DNA of 64,000 bases from assembly GCA_007833815.1 (NCBI GenBank), contig CP033464.1:5067501-5131500 (forward strand). The letters run 5' to 3'. The position numbers and the translations under genes were made by a program. This DNA is from Brevibacillus laterosporus (GTDB taxonomy: Bacteria > Bacillota > Bacilli > Brevibacillales > Brevibacillaceae). The notes beneath the pieces are model-generated. The model did not search any database. It was not told the origin of the DNA and saw only the letters and a program-made list of their open reading frames with translations. Each line of letters begins with the position of its first letter. Position 1 is the stretch's first letter. Positions 44,004 through 54,154 of this stretch are shown piece by piece.

Positions 44004-44939
44004 ATGAAAATAGACCGCTTACTTTCTATCATTATTATCTTGCTAAACCGTAATCTCGTACAAGCAAAGGATTTGGCCGAGCAATTTGAGGTGTCTATAC
44101 GAACCATTTATCGCGATATTGAAACCATTAATCAAGCTGGTATTCCCATCGTTACCTATCAGGGAGCAAATGGAGGTATCAGTCTAGCCCAAGGATATCG
44201 ACTAGATCGTCAATTGCTCAATAATAATGAGCTTGCAACGATAGTCACCTCTTTACAGAGCATCTCGACCATGGACAAAAGTGAGAGTCATCAGTTTTTA
44301 GTAGAAAAAATTACTAGCATTATCCCTCACTCTCAAAAAGAACAATTTCAATGGAAAACACAACAGTTTCTCGTTGATCTCTCTCCTTGGGGGCAAAATG
44401 AACGGCTGGAGGAAACCATTCTGATCATCAAACAGGCTATCGAGGATAGTAAAGTGATGAGTTTCACGTATTCAAATGCACATGGGGAGCAGACTAACCG
44501 GAATGTCGAGCCTCATATTCTTCTAGTAAAAGGACGTTCCTGGTACCTGTACGGTTTTTGCAAAGGCAAAAACGATTTTCGCCTGTTTAAGCTGTATCGC
44601 ATGAAAAATCTAACGGTACTTGATACAACGTTTACACGACAAAACATTCATTCAGATGAGCTTCCATGGGTACAAAATTGGAATGATCCTGCCAAGATGG
44701 TTCAACTTGTCTTACGATTTTCCCCTGAGGCTCGTCATTTGGCTGAAGAGTGGTTTGGAGTGGAAGAGTTGCGTGAATACGGGGAAGGATATGTAACAGT
44801 AGCCGCCTCTTTCCCAGAGGATAATTGGCTCTATGGATTTATTCTCAGTTTTGGACCCTCCGTTGAAGTATTAGAGCCTGAATCAATTCAATTAAAAATA
44901 AAAGAATTAGCAACAGCTATCGTTAAGAAATATGTATGA
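44004..44939 (+). CDS. HTH-WYL transcriptional regulator (YafY/DeoR-like)
   Basis: A 311-residue regulator. HTH_11 at the N-terminus (ILLNRNLVQAKDLAEQFEVSIRTIYRDIETINQAGIPI), WYL domain in the middle (FTYSNAHGEQTNRNVEPHILLVKGRSWYLYGFC) and a WCX-type C-terminal domain (LVLRFSPEARHLAEEWFG, FILSFGPSVEVLEPE). The adjacent downstream gene is a zinc-ribbon GyrI-like protein, the usual kind of neighbour. WYL regulators respond to nucleic-acid or small-molecule ligands. The ribosome binding site is weak (GGGG at 17 bases). Confidence 0.85.
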   Translation: MKIDRLLSIIIILLNRNLVQAKDLAEQFEVSIRTIYRDIETINQAGIPIVTYQGANGGISLAQGYRLDRQLLNNNELATIVTSLQSISTMDKSESHQFLVEKITSIIPHSQKEQFQWKTQQFLVDLSPWGQNERLEETILIIKQAIEDSKVMSFTYSNAHGEQTNRNVEPHILLVKGRSWYLYGFCKGKNDFRLFKLYRMKNLTVLDTTFTRQNIHSDELPWVQNWNDPAKMVQLVLRFSPEARHLAEEWFGVEELREYGEGYVTVAASFPEDNWLYGFILSFGPSVEVLEPESIQLKIKELATAIVKKYV

Positions 44940-44954
44940 TAACTATTGTTTGTA

Positions 44955-44978
44955 AACCTGACAGAGAGTTGTCAGGTT
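44955..44978 (+). terminator. Hairpin between the WYL regulator and the zinc-ribbon gene
   Basis: AACCTGACA / TGTCAGGTT, perfect 9-base stem, 6-base loop. No T-run follows (TCCACC), so attenuation or an operator is as likely as termination. Confidence 0.5.
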
Positions 44979-45020
44979 CCACCTTCTATACTGTTAGTAA
45001 ACCAATAAGGAGTGATTGAG

Positions 45021-45803
45021 ATGACAACTACCTTTTGCCAAAGTTGTAGCATGCCGCTTCATGAAGAAGTGTTAGGTACAGAGCAAGACAACAGCAAATC
45101 ACAGGAATATTGCACATACTGCTATGATAAGGGCGCGTTTACTGCACCAGACTGCACGATGGAACAAATGATAGAAATATGTATTCCGCACATGGTTGGG
45201 GATGGAATGAGTGAACAACAGGCTCGCACGATGTTAACAGGTCTATTCCCTCAGTTGAAACGTTGGGCACATGAAAATAGTACTGCAAACTCTCATCCAT
45301 CACTTGAAGAACCTCGCCTCGTTCATTTAGAAGAACTAACGATTTCCGGAATTTCTGCACGCACAACCAATGCTCGGGAGCTTTCTGGAGCTGGTGTGAT
45401 CAGTGATTTGTGGGATCAATATTTTTCTGAAAACATAGGAGAGAAGTTGTCCTCGAACCGTCTATCCCCAGATATATACGGTGTATATGCAGACTATGAG
45501 AATGGAGTAGCTGGGGAGTACACGATTTTACTTGGCAACAGAATGGCAGCAAAATCAGCGGTTGATACTGAAAACACAACCACACTCACGTTACCTGCCG
45601 CTCAGTATGCTGTCTTTACTTCCAGATGCGGACCCTTGTCCGAAGTCGTAATAGAAGCTTGGCAATTCATTTGGGCGTGGTCCATGAATAGTGGGATGCG
45701 TCGCACATTTACAGGTGACTTTGAACGCTATGATGAGCGAGCTAGCAATCCTAATGAAGCCATTGTAGAAATATATATAGCAGTTGAGGCTCCGGTACAA
45801 TAA
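45021..45803 (+). CDS. Zinc-ribbon plus GyrI-like effector-binding protein
   Basis: A 260-residue two-domain protein. The start ATG at 45021 follows AAGGAG by 8 bases; the upstream GTG overlaps the binding site. N-terminal zinc ribbon: TTFCQSCSMPLHE and EYCTYCYDKGAF give two Cys-x2-Cys pairs. C-terminal GyrI/effector-binding domain: EEPRLVHLEELTISGISARTTNARELSG, LPAAQYAVFTSRCGPLSEVVIEAWQFIWAWSMNSG (read in parts) and AIVEIYIAVEAP. Such domains bind drugs or other small molecules. Follows the WYL regulator gene. A homologous fragment lies at 35225-35417. Confidence 0.8.
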   Translation: MTTTFCQSCSMPLHEEVLGTEQDNSKSQEYCTYCYDKGAFTAPDCTMEQMIEICIPHMVGDGMSEQQARTMLTGLFPQLKRWAHENSTANSHPSLEEPRLVHLEELTISGISARTTNARELSGAGVISDLWDQYFSENIGEKLSSNRLSPDIYGVYADYENGVAGEYTILLGNRMAAKSAVDTENTTTLTLPAAQYAVFTSRCGPLSEVVIEAWQFIWAWSMNSGMRRTFTGDFERYDERASNPNEAIVEIYIAVEAPVQ

Positions 45804-45810
45804 GACATCA

Positions 45811-45858
45811 AGCAGACACGTGAGTATTTTTCTCCTCATTCGTGCCTGCTCTTTTTTT
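45811..45858 (+). terminator. Terminator after the zinc-ribbon gene
   Basis: AGCAGACACG / CGTGCCTGCT with a 20-base loop, followed by CTTTTTTT. Confidence 0.8.
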
Positions 45859-45870
45859 ATTTCGTTCTCA

Positions 45871-46248
45871 TTAGGAATCCTTCCGAATAATACCTCGACT
45901 GGTTCCTACTATTACTTCTTTTCCTACCTGATTGTAATACACAAACGATAGCGTTATTTTATCAAAACCATCCATAGGCGTAATTTCATTGATTGTTACC
46001 TCACAAGTAATCGTGTCCCCCGTAAACACAGGACGAAGAAATTCATTGTTAAACTCCCTTGCAATGTAATGGAGGTCACCACCGATTTTTGTTCCGATAC
46101 TTGCTGTTAATAAACCGTGTACCATAAGTCTGCCTTGTTCGTCGCGTTCCATATGATGTCTACCCTTGTCTCCGGTAAACTCTGCAAAGTGGAGCGTTTC
46201 TTCTTCTGTAAAGGTTCTTGTCCATGTTAATGTATCTCCTAGTTTCAT
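45871..46248 (-). CDS. MaoC-like hot-dog-fold dehydratase
   Basis: A 125-residue single hot-dog protein: GDTLTWTRTFTEEETLHFAEFTGDKGRHHM, HGLLTASIGTKIGGDLHYIAREFNNEFLRPVFTGDTITCEV (read in parts). The hydratase-2 motif is only partly kept (GDKGRHH in place of GDxNPxH), so it may be a 3-hydroxyacyl dehydratase or a non-catalytic relative. Its ATG overlaps the stop of the TrmB-like regulator gene, so it is probably its operon partner. Confidence 0.7.
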   Translation of the reverse strand: MKLGDTLTWTRTFTEEETLHFAEFTGDKGRHHMERDEQGRLMVHGLLTASIGTKIGGDLHYIAREFNNEFLRPVFTGDTITCEVTINEITPMDGFDKITLSFVYYNQVGKEVIVGTSRGIIRKDS

Positions 46249-47060
46249 AGTGCCCCTCCTTTGTATCCTGTCACCACATGGGATAGATCAGGTCGGTTTC
46301 GCCATAGCCGTTCTACTTTATCGGCCCCGTACTCTCTCGTGACTTCTTCAATCATGATGTCATGTCTTACATATTCGGTAGCTACCATTACAAGCGCTGG
46401 GTTTCTTGTCTTAATTGCCCATGGAATGCCACGTTCATTAAAGTTGGCAATAATAACTTCTTCCCCATCTCTCGCTGCTATGGTTAAATGTCCTCCCATC
46501 CGCTCTTGCACAACTTCTGGTGACATATAGTTATGTGGAAAGGTGTAGCCAAGATTTATCCCCTCTGCACCAAACACAATCGAGAATACCGAAACATCAC
46601 GACTGACTACCTGTTGCACTTGTTCATATATGTGGCTTACTTGTGGCTCCCAAATGGATAGCCACAGCTCACTCTTCGTCTGGTTAATTGTATCTGACAA
46701 CTCCTGTATGACGTGATCATATCCCCTCAGATGCACAATAACATCAATAGCTGGGTCTTTTTCTAATGTTTCTAACGAATGTTCCAAATAGTTCATGGTT
46801 TCTTCCATGCTATTCCGCAAGCGCTCCAGTAGCTGCTTGGCAGGTACGGGAGCATATTTAACTGGATCGGTCGGTACCAGGTAAGCGGCCCCTCTGTCAA
46901 TCAATTTCCCTAACACCTCGTAAATCATGGAACGCGGAACACCTGAACGTTTGCTCACTTCGTATCCCGTAGCCGGTGCTTGTTTAATCAAACTAACGTA
47001 GGCCTTGCTCTCATACTGGGAAAATCCCAGCTTGTGTAGTTGGCTATAGATCGTCTCCAC
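46245..47060 (-). CDS. TrmB-family transcriptional regulator
   Basis: A 271-residue protein: HTH IYSQLHKLGFSQYESKAYVSLIKQAPATGYEVSKRSGVPRSMIYEVLGKL (two segments), then a PLD-like sensor domain with ELWLSIWEPQVSHIYEQV and DVSVFSIVFGAEG. TrmB regulators bind sugars or other ligands and repress transport or metabolic genes. The open frame extends far upstream but passes through the next gene's terminator; the GTG at 47060 has AAAGGGAG 7 bases before it. It forms a two-gene unit with the MaoC-like gene (ATGA overlap). Confidence 0.8.
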   Translation of the reverse strand: METIYSQLHKLGFSQYESKAYVSLIKQAPATGYEVSKRSGVPRSMIYEVLGKLIDRGAAYLVPTDPVKYAPVPAKQLLERLRNSMEETMNYLEHSLETLEKDPAIDVIVHLRGYDHVIQELSDTINQTKSELWLSIWEPQVSHIYEQVQQVVSRDVSVFSIVFGAEGINLGYTFPHNYMSPEVVQERMGGHLTIAARDGEEVIIANFNERGIPWAIKTRNPALVMVATEYVRHDIMIEEVTREYGADKVERLWRNRPDLSHVVTGYKGGAL

Positions 47061-47260
47061 TGCTTCGCTCCCTTTCCGAAAAAGATAAAAGTGGTGGTCA
47101 CAATACTTATTAGTAATAATACCTTTTTTCCTTTTGAAAGTATTTAAAAATGAGCATCTAAACCACATATTATATATTTCTAACTGAATCCTTAATTGAA
47201 AATGACTATTTAGTTCTGCATATAAGCTGATTATTCCAATAGAATTTTTCCTTCTCATAC

Positions 47261-47323
47261 AAAAAAGCCTCTTTTCATGTCCCGACACCATCAGTTGGAG
47301 TCGAGTTCATAAAAAGAGGTTTT
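47261..47323 (-). terminator. Terminator of the OatA-like gene
   Basis: Long imperfect hairpin: AAAACCTCTTTT and AAAAGAGGCTTTT with an inner GACTCC/GGTGTC part, T-run at the minus-strand 3' end. It overlaps the false 5' extension of the TrmB frame. Confidence 0.65.
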
Positions 47324-47337
47324 ATGCGTTCTATGAT

Positions 47338-49491
47338 TTACTTGAGTACATCAGATAATATGGCAGCAAATGCCTTCGCTCCCTCTGGCTCCAAATGAAC
47401 ACCATCTGGAGAGAAGTACGAATCTTTACCTGCACTAGCTGTATACCAATCTACTAGAAGCGTATTTGGATAGCTCTTGGCTACCTCGGCTAGCGTAGCG
47501 TTTACTACGCTCTCCCAAGGACGTGGAACACGGGTGTTAATTAGTATAATTTGCTTCGCATCTCCAAGAGATTTCAGTAAGCTTTCCAGTTGTTTTTTTG
47601 TAAATGCTCCGTTTGTACCAAGCTCAAGAACAACTCGACTTCCAAGCTTACCTTTCTTTTTATATTGGGCAACTAGCTCGGGAGTCTGTGACAATTGTCT
47701 ACCAATTTTGGCATCGACAGTGATCCCTGGCATCAGCTTTTCCAAGTGAGGAGAAACATCAAGCATAATCGAATCTCCAATCACGGTAATCCCTTTTCCC
47801 ACTTTAGAAGAAGAGGTTTTCGTCTCTTCAGCATCTTCTTCAGACGTTTTTTGTGCTTTTGTATTGCTTTCTCCCGTTTGGTGAGGGTCGGTATTATCTT
47901 TGTCTGCCTCTGAAGCTGACGAGTCGCTTTCCTTCTCTTCCGATCCTGTTGCTTGTTCAGTTACATCGCTATTTGTTGTAGTACCTGGCGTTTTTTTATC
48001 TGCCTGTTTTGGCTGTTGTTCGCTATCAACAGTAGCTTGTGTAGAGCTATTTTTTTCGCTTGTTTCTCCTTTTGATTGCTGTGCATCATTTTTTATTGTT
48101 GATGTAGCTTTTGTTTTCTCTTCAGTCTTTTTATCGATCATACCAGAGGTTTCTAATTGAGCTGTTCCTTCTTTCGCTGGTAAAGAAATATTCGGTTCCT
48201 CAACGTTTGGCTTTTCCGTTTGAGGCTTAGTATCAGTGCTTACCGCAGTAGTTGTTGGAATGGAACTTGCTGTCACATCTTCCCCCCAACCTGCTATCGC
48301 AATGCAGGTGGAGCTAAAAGCCATGATTGCAATCATCGAAACAACCCCGCGCCCAAACAAAACAAACCTCCAGCGCCCATCCTGCATTCTTCGGTATTTC
48401 GCAGGCTTAACAAATGAACCACGGCGAATCGGTTCCTCAACTAAGCGCAATGATAAAGCGGCAAGTGCAATGGTTGCTCCTACCTGAAATAGGGCTTTAG
48501 GAATGTCAATATTAGTATGTATGGCGGGTGTGCTCAGGACAATAATCGGGTAGTGCCATAAATACATTCCGTACGAACGAACGCCGATCCAACGCAGTGG
48601 TTTTGCCCCCATCAGTTTGCCCAAACTACTTGCCGGATGGGCAATTACTGCAACTACAACAGCCGTAGCAATCGACAACAACACGAGACCACCTTGATAC
48701 AAAAAGTCCTCATATTGATTGGTATACCAAATCATCCAGAGTATTGTTGCCAATCCTGCTATCCCTGACACTTCAAGGGTAATGCGTGCAGGAAGCGAGA
48801 CTTTATGAGAAAGTTTGGCACTTGGCCAGATCATTGCAAGTGCTGCGCCAATCAATAACCCAAATGCTCTTGTATCTGTCCCATAATAAATCCGGCTTGG
48901 ATCAACGCCTGGTTCATATAAAAGGGCCATAACTAAGGCAGATAAAGCCACTCCAGCTAACGTAAAACCTAACAATTTACCTCGACGCGGTATATAACGT
49001 AGCCCCAAGAGTAACAACAAGGGCCAAATGAGATAGAATTGCTCCTCAACTGCCAAGGACCAGAAATGGCCAAATGGCGAGGCTGGGCCAAAGCTTTCAA
49101 AGTAAGATACCTCGTGAAAAACTAACCACCAGTTGCTCACATAAAGAAGCGCCGCTACAATTTCACCTCGTAGTGACAGTAACTGGGATCGATCAAATAA
49201 AGCTAGCCAAACAACTACCGCTATCAACATGACTAACATAGCTGGCAACAATCGCTTCGCCCGACGAATCCAGAAGTCCTTTAGATCAATTTTTCCGTTT
49301 TGTTTCCACTGTGATATCAATATATCCGTAATCAGGTATCCAGATAGTACGAAAAAAACTCCAACACCCAACAAACCACCAGGTGCCCAATTCACATTAA
49401 GATGATAAATAATAACAGCGAATACGGCAAGCGCACGTAATCCATCCAATCCGGGCATATATCTACCATGTCCCTGAAGCGGTTTAGGCAT
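47338..49491 (-). CDS. OatA-like peptidoglycan/cell-wall O-acetyltransferase (acyltransferase plus SGNH domains)
   Basis: A 717-residue membrane protein. N-terminal acyltransferase-3 domain with about eleven helices: YMPGLDGLRALAVFAVIIYHLNVNWAPGGLLG, FFVLSGYLITDILIS, the RRAKRLLPAMLVML loop, GHFWSLAVEEQFYLIWPLLLLLG. A Ser/Thr/Glu/Lys-rich linker of about 150 residues (about 420-570) leads to an extracellular SGNH esterase-like domain: GDSIMLDVSP (Ser block), LGTNGAF (Asn block), SPDGVHLEPEG (Asp-His). This is the OatA plan: acetyl groups cross the membrane and are put on MurNAc, giving lysozyme resistance. The ATG at 49491 has GGGGGTGG 5 bases upstream. Confidence 0.85.
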   Translation of the reverse strand: MPKPLQGHGRYMPGLDGLRALAVFAVIIYHLNVNWAPGGLLGVGVFFVLSGYLITDILISQWKQNGKIDLKDFWIRRAKRLLPAMLVMLIAVVVWLALFDRSQLLSLRGEIVAALLYVSNWWLVFHEVSYFESFGPASPFGHFWSLAVEEQFYLIWPLLLLLGLRYIPRRGKLLGFTLAGVALSALVMALLYEPGVDPSRIYYGTDTRAFGLLIGAALAMIWPSAKLSHKVSLPARITLEVSGIAGLATILWMIWYTNQYEDFLYQGGLVLLSIATAVVVAVIAHPASSLGKLMGAKPLRWIGVRSYGMYLWHYPIIVLSTPAIHTNIDIPKALFQVGATIALAALSLRLVEEPIRRGSFVKPAKYRRMQDGRWRFVLFGRGVVSMIAIMAFSSTCIAIAGWGEDVTASSIPTTTAVSTDTKPQTEKPNVEEPNISLPAKEGTAQLETSGMIDKKTEEKTKATSTIKNDAQQSKGETSEKNSSTQATVDSEQQPKQADKKTPGTTTNSDVTEQATGSEEKESDSSASEADKDNTDPHQTGESNTKAQKTSEEDAEETKTSSSKVGKGITVIGDSIMLDVSPHLEKLMPGITVDAKIGRQLSQTPELVAQYKKKGKLGSRVVLELGTNGAFTKKQLESLLKSLGDAKQIILINTRVPRPWESVVNATLAEVAKSYPNTLLVDWYTASAGKDSYFSPDGVHLEPEGAKAFAAILSDVLK

Positions 49492-49627
49492 TACGTCCAC
49501 CCCCATTGCCATTCTTGCTTTTCTCTGTTGTAGAAGCTTTGTGTTGTTTTGTTTTTGGCGTCATGTCGTTCGATTTTTTAATCCATCCTCTAATTCTGTC
49601 TGCATTCTTACCTGTCCCGATACCCAT
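49484..49627 (-). CDS. Possible basic leader peptide overlapping the OatA-like gene (47 aa)
   Basis: A short frame: MGIGTGKNADRIRGWIKKSN, then DMTPKTKQHKASTTEKSKNG ending GGGRNA-stop. AAAGGG is 11 bases upstream of its ATG. Its stop overlaps the OatA-like start codon (AATGCCTAA), a common sign of translational coupling. It is hydrophilic and low-complexity, so it could also be chance. Confidence 0.3.
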   Translation of the reverse strand: MGIGTGKNADRIRGWIKKSNDMTPKTKQHKASTTEKSKNGNGGGRNA

Positions 49628-49827
49628 GATGCACACTACCCTTTCACTATCCAAATCATACTGGTTTCTCTTCTCTTTTTCATTTGTTCGTTGCATTCGG
49701 CGTCTTCATTCGCCATATATAGACAAAAACAGTATTCATATGCAGACAAACAAACACCAAAAATCAACAAAATCTGCAACAAATGTAGCTCTCTATATTA
49801 TAGGCTTTTTGCTCTACTGATGCCCCA

Positions 49828-50328
49828 TTCCCTCCTGATCAAAACTCAATAACTACCATGATTATAAGACGCCGTTCTCAGTAAATCGTTACAAAATATT
49901 TACGATTTTACAGTTTTACAAATGAGGTTTTTGTCCCTTATACAAACAAGGTACAAAAATTTCCAGCCAAGCATTCGACAAGTGACACTAGACCTTAAGA
50001 TTTGATTATGTCGATTTTTTCTTTAGTTGTAAATAGATGTTTTTTGGTGATTTTTTTGTTTAATAAATCATTTTTATCCTTTTGTGGAATTTTTGTGCTT
50101 ATATGTATCATTCAACGTGCTTCACCTTTCAGATGGTGCAAAAAAAAACCGCCTATCAAGGCCATCTTTCGTAGGTTTGTAATAAAAATCATCAAGTACT
50201 TTCGCAAATGATTTGTTACTATTAAGAAAACCCGAAGTTTTCCACCTCTTGCGCAACAAAAAACTAGTTATACTACTAGTAAAGAGAAAAGACTATTAAT
50301 TACATTCATTCATAAAGGACGGTTTCTT
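49828..50328. other. Noncoding region between the OatA-like gene and the DNA glycosylase
   Basis: About 500 AT-rich bases. An inverted repeat, GTAAATCGT / ACGATTTTAC, lies at 49881-49911 and could be an operator of the OatA-like gene. The stretch 49995-50210 has T-rich sequence and no convincing gene. Short open frames are low-complexity and do not resemble any family. Confidence 0.5.
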
Positions 50329-50844
50329 ATGTTACATTCATTTTCTCCTGTCATCTCCAATTCAAGCACACTCTTAATTCTTGGCAGTATGCCTGGTGCC
50401 ATCTCATTGAGCAAACATGAATATTACGGAAATCCACGTAACCACTTTTGGCCCATTATGTATGAGTTATTTAATGAACCTATGGCGGATTCATACGAAC
50501 AGCGTCTCTTGTTTCTTTTAGATAAAAAAATAGCTCTATGGGATGTTATACAAAACTGCGAGCGTGACGGCAGTCTCGACTCGGCAATAAAACAAGAAGA
50601 AATTAATAATTTTGACAGATTATATGAACAATATCCAGCTATCAAAACAGTTTTGTTTAATGGAACAAAAGCATATCAAAGCTACAAAAAATGTCGTGGC
50701 TTTTCAGATGATCGTCTCTATCTGACACTACCTTCAACAAGTCCTACACCGAGTCGTTACATAAAAACCATGGATGATAAGCTAGTAAAGTGGCAAATTG
50801 TGTTACAGCTCTTGGAGGGAAACAAGGACGAGGGGAAAGAATAA
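50329..50844 (+). CDS. DNA-deoxyinosine glycosylase (uracil-DNA glycosylase superfamily)
   Basis: A 171-residue base-excision-repair enzyme. LILGSMPGAISLSKHEYYGNPRNHFWPIMYELF carries motif A (GSMPG) and the YGNPRN/HFW block of the hypoxanthine/uracil-DNA glycosylase (HDG) subfamily; LPSTSPTPS is motif B. It removes hypoxanthine (and probably uracil) from DNA. AAAGGACGG is 6 bases before the ATG. Confidence 0.8.
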   Translation: MLHSFSPVISNSSTLLILGSMPGAISLSKHEYYGNPRNHFWPIMYELFNEPMADSYEQRLLFLLDKKIALWDVIQNCERDGSLDSAIKQEEINNFDRLYEQYPAIKTVLFNGTKAYQSYKKCRGFSDDRLYLTLPSTSPTPSRYIKTMDDKLVKWQIVLQLLEGNKDEGKE

Positions 50845-50990
50845 ATTTTCATTTGGGCATTTTGTTGTTTTGAGCAAGCTGTTATTCATGAGTTTTGCTA
50901 GTAAGGTAGTGAGGGTGATTTTTCTATGCTAGCGCATGGAAGAATAAATGGGTAGCGGATAACGACAGATTGATTTTGGAGGCACGATAC

Positions 50991-51731
50991 ATGTTTACAG
51001 CGGAACAAATTGCTTCTTTTACTCATATCGAATTTCTTTTATACGACTACATTCTTAAGCATACAGAGAAGGTTATCTATATGAGGGTCAGAGATGTAGC
51101 AATAGAAAATCATGTTTCCACTAGTACGGTACTTCGCTTTTGCCGAAAGGTAGGTTGCGAGGGTTTTCTGGAGTTCAAAGTAAAGTTAAAGATGTTTTTA
51201 CAGGAAAAAAGTCAGCGCCTTTTGAGCAATCCACAAGATAGTTTGCAAGAATTTATGGAACGAACCCAAAAGCAAGATTATGATGAAAAAATCAATCAGA
51301 TTGCTTCGGTGATTGCACAAGCAAAAAATGTCGTTTTCCTTGGTGTAGGTAACTCTGGTGTTTTAGCCGAATATGGCTCAAGGTATTTCTCTAGCCTAAA
51401 AAAATTTGCTTTGTATATAAATGACCCCTTCTTTCCGATTTATAGCCATTATTTTGACGATAGCGTTACTATAGCTCTATCTGTATCTGGTGATACACAT
51501 TTTACGCTTTCACAAATCACCCGTTTTAAAGAGGAAGGTAGCGTTATTGTCAGCATTACCAATCAAGCTCACTGCACACTAGCTAACATATCAGACTATC
51601 ATCTACCTTACTATGTAACACCAGAATACATGGGAGAAGCCAATATTACTACACAAATACCGGTTATCTATTTGTTGGAAAGGCTCGCTAAAGCCACTTA
51701 CAACATTATGCAAAAGGAAGAAAAGGTGTAG
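50991..51731 (+). CDS. MurR/RpiR family transcriptional regulator
   Basis: A 246-residue regulator. HTH domain (FTHIEFLLYDYILKHTEKVIYMRVRDVAIENHVSTSTVLRFCRKVG in parts) and a SIS sugar-phosphate-binding domain: NVVFLGVGNSGVLAEYGSRYFSSLKK, VTIALSVSGDTHFTLSQITRF. The ATG at 50991 follows GGAGG by 8 bases, so seven upstream codons are not used. It converges with the 6-phospho-beta-glucosidase gene, a plausible target with a sugar phosphate as ligand. Confidence 0.85.
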   Translation: MFTAEQIASFTHIEFLLYDYILKHTEKVIYMRVRDVAIENHVSTSTVLRFCRKVGCEGFLEFKVKLKMFLQEKSQRLLSNPQDSLQEFMERTQKQDYDEKINQIASVIAQAKNVVFLGVGNSGVLAEYGSRYFSSLKKFALYINDPFFPIYSHYFDDSVTIALSVSGDTHFTLSQITRFKEEGSVIVSITNQAHCTLANISDYHLPYYVTPEYMGEANITTQIPVIYLLERLAKATYNIMQKEEKV

Positions 51732-51760
51732 CAGAGCTGTCTTCTGTCACACAGCTCTGC
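51731..51760. terminator. Shared hairpin between the RpiR regulator and the glucosidase gene
   Basis: GCAGAGCTGT / ACAGCTCTGC, perfect 10-base stem. Not T-rich on either side, but placed between two convergent stop codons. Confidence 0.55.
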
Positions 51761-51786
51761 ATATTGTTAAAAGCTCATCTTTTATT

Positions 51787-53262
<1,476 letters not shown>

Positions 53263-53327
53263 TTACTGTATTAATATGCTTTATTATTACTCATTCGAGG
53301 TTATTTCACTCGATTTATCACATCTTC

Positions 53328-53341
53328 AGTAAACGCTTCCA
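53328..53341 (-). promoter_or_regulatory. cre site (CcpA binding) upstream of the 6-phospho-beta-glucosidase gene
   Basis: On the minus strand TGGAAGCGTTTACT matches 13 of 14 positions of the cre consensus TGNAANCGNWNNCA. Position, 105 bases before the start codon, suits carbon catabolite repression of a beta-glucoside gene. Confidence 0.65.
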
Positions 53342-53398
53342 CTAAATAAAAGTAAAGGGATTAGACTGGTTTCGTTCTTTATTTCATTAGATAGGTAT

Positions 53399-53439
53399 AA
53401 GTTACACAAAAGAAACACAGTGTTACTTCTGTGTAACTT
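53399..53439. repeat. Inverted repeat downstream of the GNAT gene
   Basis: AAGTTACACA and TGTGTAACTT, perfect 10-base arms with a 21-base loop that contains another partial repeat (CACAGTG). No T-run on either strand, so function is unclear. Confidence 0.55.
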
Positions 53440-53467
53440 AATAAAAAAATAGAATGCCACGTTACCG

Positions 53468-53896
53468 TTACATACATGAAAACTCCGTGTTCCACTCCCA
53501 AAGGTTACAATCTTTACTCTGACTTTTACAATTCCAGCCGTTTATGGAATAGTAGCTATTAAAGCTAGATTCAATTGGACAAAGTACCTCAATCGGATAA
53601 TCACCCAAGCTTTGTAACATGGTATACAACAATCTATTTCCTCGATAGTTCTTAGCAACAGCAAATTGATAAAGTGATATGGTTTGTGTAGATTTTTTTG
53701 GATAAAATCGAAAGGCGGCGGCAATCACATCTTCATCCAGAGCCACGATCACTTGGTTTCTGCGGACAGCTGCTCTGGCACCATCTGGACATAGATACTC
53801 ACGAGTAGCAATTGAATCTGAATTTTCAGTGATATGTTCATAAAAGAATTGTGCGATTTCTTGAGCCATAAGCGGGTGCGCTTGTTTTATTTGCAT
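53468..53896 (-). CDS. GNAT-like N-acetyltransferase (142 aa)
   Basis: Short acetyltransferase: IAQFFYEHITENSDSIATREYLC, VIAAAFRFYPKKSTQTISLYQFAVAKNYRGNRLLYTMLQ and PIEVLCPIESSFNSYYSINGW. The NYRGNRL segment resembles the R/Q-x-x-G-x-G/A acetyl-CoA loop. AAAGAGG is 5 bases before the ATG. It is the last gene before the phage-tail region. Substrate unknown. Confidence 0.65.
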   Translation of the reverse strand: MQIKQAHPLMAQEIAQFFYEHITENSDSIATREYLCPDGARAAVRRNQVIVALDEDVIAAAFRFYPKKSTQTISLYQFAVAKNYRGNRLLYTMLQSLGDYPIEVLCPIESSFNSYYSINGWNCKSQSKDCNLWEWNTEFSCM

Positions 53897-54053
53897 AAGT
53901 ACCTCTTTATGTATGGTTTTGACACAAAATTCGAATGTATGTTCTTATTTTCATTTTACAAAAGATAGGATATGGATGCAAGTTTTTCATTGGAGACTGG
54001 CTTACGATTCAAAGAAAACATGAATACATCTATTAACAATAGGAGAAGGACAA

Positions 54054-54096
54054 AACAAAAAAAGCCTCCCAGCTAAAAAATACTGCTGAAAGGCTT
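54054..54096 (-). terminator. Terminator at the end of the phage lysis/tail operon
   Basis: Minus-strand AAGCCTTTCAGC / GCTGGGAGGCTT with a T-rich loop, followed by TTTTTTTG. Confidence 0.7.
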
Positions 54097-54154
54097 GTAC
54101 TAGGTTACCTCAATTCATGATGATTACCAGAAGAAAATGATAGAGTTCGTTATT

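Noticed and set aside
49506-49852. Plus-strand ORFs upstream of the DNA glycosylase gene
   Set aside because: They are antisense to the OatA-like leader region, rich in Ser/Phe from AT-rich DNA, and resemble nothing.
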